DNA of 64,000 nt from an uncultured Hyphomicrobiales bacterium (GCA_903861645.1 CAIOVE010000098.1:87472-151471), one strand, 5' to 3'. Positions 36,635-46,348 are shown, counted from the first letter of the stretch. The notes: generated by a model from the sequence alone, not told the origin. A program made the numbers and translations.

Positions 36635-37524
36635 TTCGCCAACGCTTCCACGAAGGCCGCGATGTTGTTGCGCATCATGGCCATGTAGGTCGCCGCCGGA
36701 CCATCGGGCGGCGACAACGCGTCGGAGAACAAGGGCTTGCCGATCCGCGCGCCGCTTTCCGTCGCGATGTTGCGGATGAGGCGGGGATCGCTGACGTTTT
36801 CGAGAAACACGGCCGGGATTTTTTCCGCCTTGATCTGTCGGATGATCTTGCCGACGTCGCGCGCCGAGGCCTCTGACTCCGTCGAAACGCCCTGCGGCGC
36901 GATGAACGCCATGCCATAGGCCTTGCCGAAATAGCCGAAGGCGTCATGCGTCGTGATGATGCGACGGTTCGCGGGCGGGATTTTCGCGATCGCGGCGCGC
37001 ACCTCCGCCTCCAGCGCTTCGAGCCCCGCCAGATAGGCGGATGCATTGGCGTCGTAAACGTACTTGCCGGCGGGATCGGCCGCGATGAAACCATCGCGGA
37101 TGTTGGCGACGTAGATTTTCGCGTTGGCGATGTCCTGCCACGCGTGGGGGTCGGACTTGCCGCGCTCCTCGCCTTCGCCCGCGAGCGGCTTGACGCCCTT
37201 CGAGGCGACGATTTGCGGGGCCTTCGCGCCCGATGTCTGGATCAGTCGACCCAGCCAGCCCTCCAGCCCCAGCCCATTGACGACGATGGCTTGAGCCACC
37301 GACAGCAATTTGGAGTGCGCGGGCGAGGGCTCGAACACATGGGCGTCGCCGTTGGGCCCGACCAGGGCGGCGACCGCCACCCGTTCGCCGCCCACCTGCC
37401 GCGCGAAATCGCCAAGAATGGAGAAGGTCGCAACGACGCGCAGCGGCGCGTCCGCCCGCGCGGGCAGGGGGGCCGCAAGCGCGATCGAGGCGAGCCCGAG
37501 CAAATACTGTCTTCTGGTCCGCAT
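36631..37524 (-). CDS. Metal ABC transporter substrate-binding protein (ZnuA-like, cluster A-I)
   Basis: 297 residues with a signal sequence ending near ARA-D. Probable metal ligands: His62 (GDAHVFEP), His127 (SDPHAWQD), His193 (ITTHDAFGYF) and an Asp in LFSDALSPPD. The loop before the second His (AGEGEERGKSD) is short and acidic rather than His-rich, unlike classical ZnuA, so manganese is possible from the protein alone. Two Zur-like boxes in the shared promoter with the TonB receptor favour zinc. No znuB or znuC lies nearby. Confidence 0.9.
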   Translation of the reverse strand: MRTRRQYLLGLASIALAAPLPARADAPLRVVATFSILGDFARQVGGERVAVAALVGPNGDAHVFEPSPAHSKLLSVAQAIVVNGLGLEGWLGRLIQTSGAKAPQIVASKGVKPLAGEGEERGKSDPHAWQDIANAKIYVANIRDGFIAADPAGKYVYDANASAYLAGLEALEAEVRAAIAKIPPANRRIITTHDAFGYFGKAYGMAFIAPQGVSTESEASARDVGKIIRQIKAEKIPAVFLENVSDPRLIRNIATESGARIGKPLFSDALSPPDGPAATYMAMMRNNIAAFVEALAN

Positions 37525-37564
37525 TCCTAAATCCCGGACGGAAGGGGGTTGGACATTTCTGAAT

Positions 37565-37577
37565 GTTATAATATTAC
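37565..37577. promoter_or_regulatory. Zur-like box 1
   Basis: GTTATAATATTAC, a 13-base near-palindrome (GT-ATA-TAT-AC symmetric positions), lies 41 bases before the metal SBP start and 46 before the receptor start. It resembles the AT-rich GTTATA-type operators of the zinc repressor Zur. A second copy follows. Confidence 0.65.
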
Positions 37578-37592
37578 GTCGCAGAGTGCAAC

Positions 37593-37605
37593 GTTATAAT
37601 ATGAC
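37593..37605. promoter_or_regulatory. Zur-like box 2
   Basis: GTTATAATATGAC repeats box 1 with one change, 28 bases downstream start to start. It ends 18 bases before the GTG of the TonB receptor gene, so a bound repressor would cover the receptor promoter. Such paired sites are unlikely by chance in this GC-rich sequence. Confidence 0.65.
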
Positions 37606-37622
37606 ATATTGGAGATGGCGAC

Positions 37623-39755
37623 GTGCTTTGGTCCCCGCGGTTCGGTCTGTCAATGCTGGAAATTTTATGCTCATTGTCAATGAGTTGCGTCCTGGCGCAG
37701 GAATTGTCGGCCGAGGAGTTGGTTGCCTTGCCGACGATCGACGTGGTGGCGGCGCGCTTTAACGACGCCCGAAACAGCATACTGCCCCAGGTCGGGGCAA
37801 GCAGCTATGAATTGTCGCGTTCCGCGATCGAGGCCGCGCCACAGGGCGCGAACGCCGCATTAAATAACGTTCTGCTTCAGGCTCCCGGCGTGGCCCAGGA
37901 CTCCTTTGGGCAACTGCATGTTCGCGGCGACCACGCCAACCTGCAATACCGGATCAATGGCGTCATTATCCCCGAGGCCATCAGCGGCTTCGGGCAGGCG
38001 CTCGAAGCCCGCTTCGCGGATCGCATCAACTTGATGACCGGCGCCTTGCCGGCTCAGTACGGCTATCGCACGGCGGGCGTCATCGATATTCAAACAAAAA
38101 GCGGCGCGCTGACGCCCGGCGGCAGCGTAAGCGTCTATGGCGGCGGGGCGGGGACGTTCAGCCCAAGCATCGAATATGGCGGCAGTGTCGGTCGCTGGGA
38201 CTACTATATTTCCGGTAATTTTCTCACCAGTGGCCGCGGCATTGAAAATCCCGCGTCGAGTTTTCTGCCTACCCACGATCTGACCAATCAGGGCAAGGGC
38301 TTCGCCTTTATCTCCGGCGCGATCGATGACACAACGCGCCTCAGCTTTTTCGGCGGAACATCCATGGGAACGTTCAAGATTCCCAATAACCCCGGCCAGG
38401 CCACCAGTTTTCAGGTCAATGGGCTGACCGACTTCGACTCCTCGAAGCTCAATGAACATCAGCGGGAGGAAAATCACTACGGCGTGGTCGCCTTGCAGAA
38501 AACGTTCGACAGGGCGGACGCTCAGCTCGCCTATTTCGCCCGTTACAGCGCCACGCACTTTACGCCCGATATGCTTGGGGATCTGCTGTTCAACGGCGTG
38601 GCATCCGATGTGTTCCGTTCGAGCTTCGCCCAGGGCGTGCAAGCGGACATGAGCTATCGTCTGGATGAATCGCATACCCTGCGCTCGGGACTGTTTTTCA
38701 GCGCCGAGCATACAATCAGCGGCAACCGGTCGACTGTCTTGCCGGGCGACGGAACAGGCGCGCAAGCCACGGACGTCTTTGGCGCTCCATTGGATACGCC
38801 CTTCGCCATTGTCGATAAGAGCTCGAAAATGGGCTATCTCGCTGGCGTTTACCTTCAGGATGAGTGGCGGGCCACCGAGCGCCTTACGATCAACGCCGGC
38901 CTGCGTTTCGACCAGATGTGGCAATACGTTGACGCCAATCAGCTTTCGCCGCGTATCAACGCGGTTTACAAACTCACGAATGGAACAACGCTGCACGCGG
39001 GCTATGCCCGCTATTTCACGCCGCCGCCGCAGGAGCTTGTCGCGTCATCCACGCTTGGCCTGTTCAATAATACGACCAATCAGCCGCAAAATTTCCTCAA
39101 CAGCCCCGTGCAACCGGAGCGGTCCCATTATTTCGACGTGGGCTTCACGCACAAATTGAATACAAATCTGCAAATCGGGGTCGACGGCTATTACAAGGCC
39201 GTCACGAATCTGCTCGACGAGGGACAGTTTGGACAGGCCCTCGTCTTCACGCCTTTCAATTACGCGCAGGGGCGCGTCTATGGAGTAGAAGGGACGTTTT
39301 CCTACAAGCAGGATGATCTGTCGCTTTATGGCAACATCGCGTGGGGGCGCGCCATGGGCAAGAACATCGTCTCCGGCCAATTCAATTTCGATCCCGTGGC
39401 GGAGTTGCCCTACATCGCGAACCACTGGATCTATCTCGATCATGACCAGCGTTTAACGGGTTCGGCGGGCGCGTCATTTAACTGGAACGACACGACGTTT
39501 TCGGCCAAGGCCATTTATGGCTCCGGACTGCGAGCCGGCTTCGTCAACACGGGCGTGTTGCCGGCTTACTGGCAAGTTGACGCGGGCGTGTCGCACGAAT
39601 TCAATGTCGGCAACGAGAAGATCACCGCGCGTCTCGATGTCATCAACCTCTTCGACAATGCGTATGAACTGCGCGACGGCTCGGGCGTTGGCGTCGGCGC
39701 GCCGCAATGGGGGCCGCGGCGAACGATCATGTTGGGCTTGAGGCGCGCGATCTAG
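37623..39755 (+). CDS. TonB-dependent outer-membrane receptor, probably for zinc
   Basis: 710 residues. A signal peptide of about 25 residues is followed by a TonB-box-like TIDVVA, a plug domain (LLQAPGVAQDSFGQLHVRGDHANLQYRINGV split over about residues 82-115) and a 22-strand barrel ending NLFDNAYELRDGSG...GLRRAI. The GTG at 37623 has GGAG 8 bases before it; ATG 37653 would give a shorter signal. The divergent metal SBP and two Zur-like boxes suggest uptake of zinc or a zinc chelate across the outer membrane when zinc is scarce. The plug has no obvious His-rich loop. Confidence 0.9.
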   Translation: MLWSPRFGLSMLEILCSLSMSCVLAQELSAEELVALPTIDVVAARFNDARNSILPQVGASSYELSRSAIEAAPQGANAALNNVLLQAPGVAQDSFGQLHVRGDHANLQYRINGVIIPEAISGFGQALEARFADRINLMTGALPAQYGYRTAGVIDIQTKSGALTPGGSVSVYGGGAGTFSPSIEYGGSVGRWDYYISGNFLTSGRGIENPASSFLPTHDLTNQGKGFAFISGAIDDTTRLSFFGGTSMGTFKIPNNPGQATSFQVNGLTDFDSSKLNEHQREENHYGVVALQKTFDRADAQLAYFARYSATHFTPDMLGDLLFNGVASDVFRSSFAQGVQADMSYRLDESHTLRSGLFFSAEHTISGNRSTVLPGDGTGAQATDVFGAPLDTPFAIVDKSSKMGYLAGVYLQDEWRATERLTINAGLRFDQMWQYVDANQLSPRINAVYKLTNGTTLHAGYARYFTPPPQELVASSTLGLFNNTTNQPQNFLNSPVQPERSHYFDVGFTHKLNTNLQIGVDGYYKAVTNLLDEGQFGQALVFTPFNYAQGRVYGVEGTFSYKQDDLSLYGNIAWGRAMGKNIVSGQFNFDPVAELPYIANHWIYLDHDQRLTGSAGASFNWNDTTFSAKAIYGSGLRAGFVNTGVLPAYWQVDAGVSHEFNVGNEKITARLDVINLFDNAYELRDGSGVGVGAPQWGPRRTIMLGLRRAI

Positions 39756-39774
39756 GCGCGCGCCTCGTTAAGCC

Positions 39775-40626
39775 TTAAAGGCTTGTCTTGAGGAACCGCA
39801 CCAGACGCGGCGCGAGGAATCCCGAGAAGCTGCCGGGCTCGTCGAGCGGGTCGCTCAGCCAGAAATGCGGCCCGTCGACCACGCAGGTGCGCACCATCAC
39901 GTCGGCGCGCTTGAGCGCGGCGAGAAAGGGCTCCGCCTGCCGCGACGGGTCGACCACGTCGTCGCGCGCGCCCCAGCACAGGAAGAAGGCCGTGTGGGCC
40001 GACGCCTTCGTGATGTAGTTGATCGGCGAGGCGCGATGATAGGCGAAGCGATCCTCGACCGGGCTGAGGCCGAGGAAGACCTCGCTGCCGCTGACGCTGG
40101 GCGCGATCTCGCGGTCGGCTTCCCACTGCGCCGCCATGTCGTAAACGCCATAGACGGGCGCGCAGACCTTGACCTTCGTGCTGACGCCCGGAAAGGCGTC
40201 GTCGGGCTTGCCCGCGAATTCGGGATTGTCGCCTGCCAGCGCCACGAGCGCGGCGAGATGACCGCCGGCGGAATCGCCGATCAGGCCAATGCGATTCGGA
40301 TCGATGCCGAGTCCCGCGCCCTTGGCGCGCAGGAACTGCACGCCCGCCCGCGCGTCGTGCACGGCGGCGGGATAACGATCCTTCGGCGCGAAGCGATAGC
40401 TGATCGCGAACAGGCCAATGCCGTGGTCCGCGAGGAACCGCCCGAGATGGCGATAATTCGCCCGCTGGCCGCGTTGCCAGGCGCCGCCATGCACGGCGAC
40501 CATGCAGGGAACATTCACTGCGTCGGCGGGCAGGTACAGGTCGCCGGTCAGCGCGTGATCGCCGCGCTTCACATATTCCAGACCTTCGATGACCTTGTGC
40601 GGATGGTGATGGGGCGCGTCATGCAT
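39775..40626 (-). CDS. Alpha/beta hydrolase (HSL/BD-FAE-like)
   Basis: 283 residues. Oxyanion-hole motif VAVHGGAWQRG, nucleophile in LIGDSAGGHLAAL, acid in WGARDDVVDP and histidine in VDGPHFWLSD: a complete esterase triad of the hormone-sensitive-lipase type. A His-rich N-terminus (HDAPHHHPH) stands out. GGAGA lies 7 bases before the ATG. Last gene of the minus-strand operon that begins with hyuA at 46113. Substrate may be an ester, lactone or formamide. Confidence 0.9.
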   Translation of the reverse strand: MHDAPHHHPHKVIEGLEYVKRGDHALTGDLYLPADAVNVPCMVAVHGGAWQRGQRANYRHLGRFLADHGIGLFAISYRFAPKDRYPAAVHDARAGVQFLRAKGAGLGIDPNRIGLIGDSAGGHLAALVALAGDNPEFAGKPDDAFPGVSTKVKVCAPVYGVYDMAAQWEADREIAPSVSGSEVFLGLSPVEDRFAYHRASPINYITKASAHTAFFLCWGARDDVVDPSRQAEPFLAALKRADVMVRTCVVDGPHFWLSDPLDEPGSFSGFLAPRLVRFLKTSL

Positions 40627-40650
40627 GATGATGTCTCCAATCGCTGGTTG

Positions 40651-41403
40651 TCAGGAGTTGCCGGGCATCAGGGCCGTGCAGCCGCCATCGACGAAAAGCG
40701 ACGCGGCGACGATGAATTCGGACTCGTCCGAAACAAGAAACAACACGGCGCGCGCGAGGTCCATCGGCACGCCCGCGCGGCCGACGAGATTGAGCACGGG
40801 GCGCGTCGGATCGAAATCCTCCTTGCCGACGGGCGAACCGATCTTGTTCGGCACGACCGCGTTGACGCGTATCTTGTGCGGCGCGAGCTGGATGGCGAGC
40901 GACTTGGTGAGGTTGACGACGCCGCCCTTGGCCGCGGTGTAGGCGACGGCGCGGTCGCGGCCATAATAGCCCGAGGTAGAACTCACATTGACGATCTTGC
41001 CGCCGTTGCCGGCGGCGATCATCGCCCTGGCGGCCTCGCGCGAGAAGATGAAGGGCGAGGTCAGCGTGATCGCCAACACCCGGTTCCATTCCTCCGTGGT
41101 GATGTCGAACATGTTCTTGTTGTCGGAAATCGCCGCGTTGTTCACGAGAATATCGAGGCGGCCGAAGGCCGCGACCACGTCGGCGACGCATTTCTTGATG
41201 TCGTCTTCCTTGCCGACGTCGCAGACGAAGGCCTTGGCCTTGCCGCCCGCGGCGACGATGTCGGCGGCGACCTTCTCGCCGCGCGCCTTGTCGAGATCGA
41301 CAACCGCGACGGTCGCGCCTTCCGACGCCAGAAGCTTCGATGTGTCCTCGCCGATGTTGCGGCCCGCGCCGGTGACGATGGCGACCTGATTTGCCAGTTT
41401 CAT
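40651..41403 (-). CDS. Short-chain dehydrogenase/reductase
   Basis: 250 residues with the classical SDR set: TGAGRNIG cofactor loop (about residues 12-19), DVGKEDD, NNAA, catalytic Ser in VSSTSGYYG, and YTAAK (Tyr-x3-Lys). The acidic VDLDKAR after strand 2 favours NAD over NADP. ATG 41403 is chosen because GGGAG lies 8 bases upstream; ATG 41409 is too near it. Part of the hydantoinase operon. Confidence 0.92.
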   Translation of the reverse strand: MKLANQVAIVTGAGRNIGEDTSKLLASEGATVAVVDLDKARGEKVAADIVAAGGKAKAFVCDVGKEDDIKKCVADVVAAFGRLDILVNNAAISDNKNMFDITTEEWNRVLAITLTSPFIFSREAARAMIAAGNGGKIVNVSSTSGYYGRDRAVAYTAAKGGVVNLTKSLAIQLAPHKIRVNAVVPNKIGSPVGKEDFDPTRPVLNLVGRAGVPMDLARAVLFLVSDESEFIVAASLFVDGGCTALMPGNS

Positions 41404-41461
41404 GTTCATTCTCCCTTGCGTCGGTCCGTCGCCGACGGCCTTGCGATGCGGTTGATGGTCG

Positions 41462-42274
41462 TCAGGCGAGCAGCGCCTTCATCTTTTCCTGATTCATGCC
41501 CTTCATCAGTTGGTCGACGAGGGCGGCGAGCGGCACGGGCGCCTTGGCGTCCTGCGCGAGATCGAGCGCCACGTCCATGTCCTTCTCCGCCCACTTGCCG
41601 GTGCTCTTGCCCCAGCGCGACAGCGACCAGTTGGCGCCGCTCGAATGTTGCAGGGCCGCGATCATCTTGGGAATGTCGGCGCCCATTTTCTTGGCGAAGG
41701 AAAGCGACTCGTAGTTGGCGGAGATGCAGGCCCACAGCAGCATGTTGTTGATCGTCTTGGTGAGCTGGCCCATGCCCGCGTCGCCGACATGCATGACGTT
41801 GGCGCCAAAGCATTGCATGACCGGCTTCGCCTTCTCGAAGGCGTTGATGTCGCCGCCGCAGAACACCGTCAGCGTGCCGTTGTCGGCGGCCTCCTGACCG
41901 AGCACGACCGGCGTGTCGAGAATGCCGACGCCCTTTTCCGCGCCAAGCTTGTCGAGCGCGCGGGCAGTGTCGACGGAGCAGGACGCCGCGACGCAGATCG
42001 CCGACCCTTTCCTCAATTTGTCGAGCAGGCCCGAGGCGATGATGACATCCTCGACCTGCGCGTCCGTCGCCACCATGACGATGATGACGTCCGCGACATC
42101 CGCGAGATCGGCGGGGCTCTTGACGATGCGCACGCCAATGTCGCGGCCGCGCGCGTTGGCGGCCTCCTGAACGTCGAGGCCATGCACTTCATAGCCCTTG
42201 GCGATCATGTGTCGCGCCATCTGGAAGCCCATGGCGCCGAGGCCAATGATGCCGGCTGCTTTCTTCTCGCTCAT
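41462..42274 (-). CDS. NAD(P)-dependent beta-hydroxyacid dehydrogenase (3-hydroxyisobutyrate type)
   Basis: 270 residues. IIGLGAMGFQMARHM is the dinucleotide fold, GLDVQEAA the end of strand 2, and GDAGMGQLTKTINNMLL contains the catalytic Lys and Asn of the family. The substrate motif usually written DAPVSGG is replaced by DTPVVLGQEAADNG, so the substrate probably differs from 3-hydroxyisobutyrate. Slightly short for the family (about 290). Lies 22 bases after hyuB. Confidence 0.9.
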   Translation of the reverse strand: MSEKKAAGIIGLGAMGFQMARHMIAKGYEVHGLDVQEAANARGRDIGVRIVKSPADLADVADVIIVMVATDAQVEDVIIASGLLDKLRKGSAICVAASCSVDTARALDKLGAEKGVGILDTPVVLGQEAADNGTLTVFCGGDINAFEKAKPVMQCFGANVMHVGDAGMGQLTKTINNMLLWACISANYESLSFAKKMGADIPKMIAALQHSSGANWSLSRWGKSTGKWAEKDMDVALDLAQDAKAPVPLAALVDQLMKGMNQEKMKALLA

Positions 42275-42296
42275 CGTGTCGTCGTCTCCATGCTGT

Positions 42297-44048
42297 TCAG
42301 AGGGTCGGGCGCCGCGCGGCGCGCAGATCGCGGGTTTTCGTTTCGTCGACGGCGACCGCGCGGCCGGCGCCGGTCAACACGACGCCATAATCGCGTTCGG
42401 CCGCCGCGCGCGAAACGTAGCCTTCCCTGACATCCGCGGCGACGGCCGCTGGATCGCGCGTCAGGGGATCGCCGAGCCCGCCGCCGCCGGGCGTGTCGAG
42501 CCGGAAGCCGTCGCCCTTCCTCAGCGGATAGTCGGCGTAGCGTGTCGGCAGTCGCTTTTCGTCGGCGCGCCCGGGATTAACGATGATATCGCCCGTGCGG
42601 CCCTTGCCGCCGCCCGCGGCGCCATTGGGCGCGATGACGTGCTTGGTCGAGCGGATCGAGAAACGCGCGTCGTCGAGATTGAGATATTCGCGGCGAATGC
42701 CGAGCCCGCCGCGCGTCGCGCCAGCGCCGCCGGAATCCGGAATAAGCTCGAAGCGCAGCACGCGCGTCGGAAACTCGCTTTCGATGATCTCGATGGGCGC
42801 GATCTTGGCGTTGGACTGATTGACCGACGTGCCGGAGGCGCCGTCCTTGCCCGAGCGCGCGCCGGCCCCGCCGCCAAGGATTTCATATTGCACATAGCCT
42901 TGCCCCGCGCGTCCGCCGCGCCCGCCGATGATGATCGAGCGGCTGCCGCATGAATCCGCTCGCGCCTTGGACGAGACGATGTCGACCAGCGCGGCGAACA
43001 CCGCCTCGACCGTCGCGTGCACCGTGGGATTGTAGGTGTTCACTGGCGCGGGAAACCGCGGGTTCATGATCGAGCCCTCGCGCGTGACAATCTCGAACGC
43101 GCGCATCAGGCCGCTGTTGATGAAGATATGCGGATCGACCAGCGCGATGAGGCAATAGGCGACCGCCGCCTTGGCGAGCGGCGGCCTGATGTTCGCCGGT
43201 CCGACGGCCTGATCGTCGCTGCCCGAGAAATCGAAGGTGATCTGATCGCCTTTCTTCTCGACGACGACATGAATGCGCACGGGCTGGTTCAGCCGCACGC
43301 CGTCGTCGTCGACGAAACGCTCGGCCTCGTAGCGGCCGTCGCGCCATTCGGCGATGGCCGCGCGCATGCGGCGTTCGGCCAGCGCCATCAGATGCTCGAA
43401 ACTGGCGAGCGCGACGGCAGCGCCGACCTTGTCGAGCAATTCGCGCAAGCGCTGCTCGCCAAGCCGCGCGCAGCCGAGTTGCCCGCGGATGTCGCCCAGC
43501 ACGAGTTCGGGCGTGCGGCTGTTGGCGGCGATGATGCGCTCGATCTCGACCATGCGCTGGAAGCCGCGCTGATAGCGCACCGCCGGCAGATGCAGGCCCT
43601 CGTTGAAGGTTTCCTTCGCCTGTCCCGAGCAGGAGCCCGGCACGGGACCGCCGATGTCGCCCTTGTGCGCGATGGAGGCGCAAAAGCCGACGAGAGCGCC
43701 GGCATGGAACGCCGGCGTGATCACGCACATGTCCGGCGCGTGCGGGCTGCCGCCCTCGTAGGGATGATTGATGAGAAAGGCGTCGCCTTCCGCGATGTCG
43801 TCATAGGTCCGCAGCACCGCCGCGCAGCAGGCGGGAAACGACCCGATGTGCAGCGGCAGCACCACGTGCTGCGCGACGACCTCGCCGCGCGCGTCGAGCA
43901 GCGCGCAGGAGGCGTCCTGACTCTCGCGCACGATGGTTGAATAGCCCGTGCGGAAAAGCGAATTTTGCATTTCCTGCACGATGCCATCGAGCGAGGCCTT
44001 GATGATTTCGAGTTCGACGGCGTCGATCGCTCGCGCGGGTGCTTCCAT
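42297..44048 (-). CDS. Hydantoinase B/oxoprolinase family protein
   Basis: 583 residues. VELEIIKASLDGIVQEMQNSLFRTGYS and HPYEGGSPHAPDMCVITP belong to the HyuB domain, GDIRGQLGC lies mid-protein, and the C-terminal GGGGLGDPLTRDP closes the family. HyuB pairs with HyuA to open cyclic amides (5-oxoproline, hydantoins) or to carboxylate ketones using ATP. Starts one base after the hyuA stop, so translation is probably coupled. Confidence 0.92.
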   Translation of the reverse strand: MEAPARAIDAVELEIIKASLDGIVQEMQNSLFRTGYSTIVRESQDASCALLDARGEVVAQHVVLPLHIGSFPACCAAVLRTYDDIAEGDAFLINHPYEGGSPHAPDMCVITPAFHAGALVGFCASIAHKGDIGGPVPGSCSGQAKETFNEGLHLPAVRYQRGFQRMVEIERIIAANSRTPELVLGDIRGQLGCARLGEQRLRELLDKVGAAVALASFEHLMALAERRMRAAIAEWRDGRYEAERFVDDDGVRLNQPVRIHVVVEKKGDQITFDFSGSDDQAVGPANIRPPLAKAAVAYCLIALVDPHIFINSGLMRAFEIVTREGSIMNPRFPAPVNTYNPTVHATVEAVFAALVDIVSSKARADSCGSRSIIIGGRGGRAGQGYVQYEILGGGAGARSGKDGASGTSVNQSNAKIAPIEIIESEFPTRVLRFELIPDSGGAGATRGGLGIRREYLNLDDARFSIRSTKHVIAPNGAAGGGKGRTGDIIVNPGRADEKRLPTRYADYPLRKGDGFRLDTPGGGGLGDPLTRDPAAVAADVREGYVSRAAAERDYGVVLTGAGRAVAVDETKTRDLRAARRPTL

Positions 44049-44049
44049 G

Positions 44050-46113
44050 TCAGGCGGCTCCCTGGGTGATGATGATGTTCTTGCCGGCGTCGACGCGCGC
44101 GTCGAATCCCGGCGGTAGAACGGTGGTGCAGTCCAGTTGGTCGATCAGCGCGGGGCCGGCGAAGCGAACGCCGACATCGAGCCGTTCACGCTGGTAAACC
44201 GGGCAGTCGATATCCGCGCCATTGAAACGCGCGCGCCGCGTTTCGCGCAGGGCCGCCGACAATGGCGCGCCGGTCGGCGCGTATACCGGCGTCTCCACGG
44301 GCGGCACGCGCCCGACGCCGCGCAGGCGCCACGAGACAATCTCCACGGCCTCGTCGGGCGCCGTGTGACCGAAGGACTTGCGATGCTCCTCGTCGAAGGC
44401 CGCGCGCAGCGTTTTCAGCGCGCCCGGCGCGAGCGGCGCGGGGCAGGGGATCGTCATTTCGTATCCTTGGCCGGCGTAGCGCATGTCCAGCGCGTATTCG
44501 ATGGCGATGGCGGAATCGTCGAAGTCCTCGCGCGCGAGATCGGCGCGGGCGGCCTTTTCAAGCTCCGCGAAGGCGGCGTTGACCTCCGCCTCGGTGGCGC
44601 GGGCGATGGGCGTCAGGCGCGAGCGGATATAGTCGTGCTTCACGTCCGACATCACGAGCCCCATGGCGGAATAGACGCCCGGATGCGGCGGCACCAGCAC
44701 GCCCTTCATGCCGAGTTCCGCCGCCATGTGGCAGGCGTGCAGCGGCCCCGCGCCGCCAAAGGCCAGCAGCATGAAGTCGCGCAGGTCGTGCCCGCGCATG
44801 GTCGAGATCGCCTTGATGGCTTCCTGCATCTTGACGTTGATGATGCGCGTCACGCCTTCCGCGGCGCGCGAAACGTCCATGCCCAGCGGTCGCGCGATCT
44901 CCGTCTCGATCGCGGCGATCGCCGCCGCCGTGTCGAGCTTCATCTGGCCGCCGAGGAAATTGTCCGGGCTCAGATAGCCGAGCGCCAGATTGCAGTCGGT
45001 GATGGTGGGTCGCTTGCCGCCGCGCCCGTAGCAGGCGGGACCGGGCTGCGCGCCGGCGCTTTGCGGGCCGACGATGAGTTCACCGAACCGATCGACTCTG
45101 GCCAGCGTGCCGCCGCCGGCGCTCACCGTGTTGATGTCGATCATCGGCAGGGCGATGTCGCGGCCCTCGACCTTGCCGCGATTGGCGATCGTCGGTTCGC
45201 CATCCTTGATGAGCGCGACATCGCAGGAGGTGCCGCCCATGTCGAAGGTGATGAGATTGGGAAACCCCGACGCGCGCGCCGCGTGAACGCTCGCGGTAAT
45301 GCCGCCCGCCGGCCCTGAAAGCACGGTGGCCACGGCCTTTTTGGCGGTCTCCGCGAAGGTCGACATGCCGCCATTCGATTGCATGATGTATTTCTGCGGC
45401 GTCGTCACGCCCGCCGACTTCAGCCGCGCGTCGAGATTGGCGATGTAGCGCGCGAGGATCGGCTGGAGATAGGTGTTGATGACCGTCGTCGACAGCCGGT
45501 AATACTCGCGGATCAGCGGCACGATCTCGCTCGACAGCGAAACCTCGACGCCGGGCGCCTCTTCGGCGATGATTTCCCGCGCGCGGCGTTCATGGGCCGG
45601 CGCGAGGAAGGAAAACAGGAAGCAGACCGCGATGGATTGCACGCCATCCGCGACGAGCTCCCGCACGGTTTCACGCAGGGCGTCCTCGTTCAACGGCGTC
45701 AGGATTTCGCCCTCGAAGGAGACGCGTTCCTCGACCTCGCCGGTGCGGCTCGGCGGCACCAGCATTTCCGGTCGAGTATAGTGAATGTCGAAGATCGTCG
45801 GGCCATGCGGGCGCGATTGCTCGGCGACTTCGTAGACGCCGCGAAAGCCCTTGGTCACCAGCAGGCCGGCGCGCACGCCCTTGCCTTCGAGCAGGGCGTT
45901 GGTGCCGACCGTCGTGCCATGACAAACATAGCTGATGTCGGTGGGCGCGACGCCGCGCGCGATGAGCAGTTCGACGCCCGCCAGAATGGCGCGGGAGGGA
46001 TCGTCGGGCGTCGAGGGAACCTTGGCCACGCTGATTTCGCGCGTGTCTTCATTGACATAGACGAAGTCGGAAAATGTGCCGCCCGTGTCGACGGTCAAAC
46101 GAAATCTGGCCAT
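44050..46113 (-). CDS. Hydantoinase A/oxoprolinase family protein
   Basis: 687 residues with an actin-like ATPase fold. FRLTVDTGGTFSDFVYVNE is the N-terminal phosphate motif, YVCHGTTVGTNALLEGKG follows, then IMQSNGGMSTF, VLSGPAGGITA and TFDMGGTSCDVALI. It supplies the ATP-hydrolysing subunit for hyuB. First gene of a five-gene operon (HyuA, HyuB, dehydrogenase, SDR, hydrolase). Which cyclic amide or ketone is used cannot be told. Confidence 0.93.
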   Translation of the reverse strand: MARFRLTVDTGGTFSDFVYVNEDTREISVAKVPSTPDDPSRAILAGVELLIARGVAPTDISYVCHGTTVGTNALLEGKGVRAGLLVTKGFRGVYEVAEQSRPHGPTIFDIHYTRPEMLVPPSRTGEVEERVSFEGEILTPLNEDALRETVRELVADGVQSIAVCFLFSFLAPAHERRAREIIAEEAPGVEVSLSSEIVPLIREYYRLSTTVINTYLQPILARYIANLDARLKSAGVTTPQKYIMQSNGGMSTFAETAKKAVATVLSGPAGGITASVHAARASGFPNLITFDMGGTSCDVALIKDGEPTIANRGKVEGRDIALPMIDINTVSAGGGTLARVDRFGELIVGPQSAGAQPGPACYGRGGKRPTITDCNLALGYLSPDNFLGGQMKLDTAAAIAAIETEIARPLGMDVSRAAEGVTRIINVKMQEAIKAISTMRGHDLRDFMLLAFGGAGPLHACHMAAELGMKGVLVPPHPGVYSAMGLVMSDVKHDYIRSRLTPIARATEAEVNAAFAELEKAARADLAREDFDDSAIAIEYALDMRYAGQGYEMTIPCPAPLAPGALKTLRAAFDEEHRKSFGHTAPDEAVEIVSWRLRGVGRVPPVETPVYAPTGAPLSAALRETRRARFNGADIDCPVYQRERLDVGVRFAGPALIDQLDCTTVLPPGFDARVDAGKNIIITQGAA

Positions 46114-46348
46114 TCCCCGCGCGTCGCCTCCGGTGCTCTTGATTGCGCGAGCGTTCTAGCGGTTGCGCGGGCCAGCGTAAACCCGCGCTGGCGCATCGCG
46201 GCGCTTGGCGTTTCGGGCCGGTCATCGGGACGAGGCGGCGGCGCGCGAATTGCTTCGCCTGGCGCGTCGGCGCGCTTGGCCGGGCGCGCCTCGTTGCAAT
46301 GGGACGAGGCTTTCGCGTAGCCTCCGGTCCGGGGGTGGAGGGATTGGC

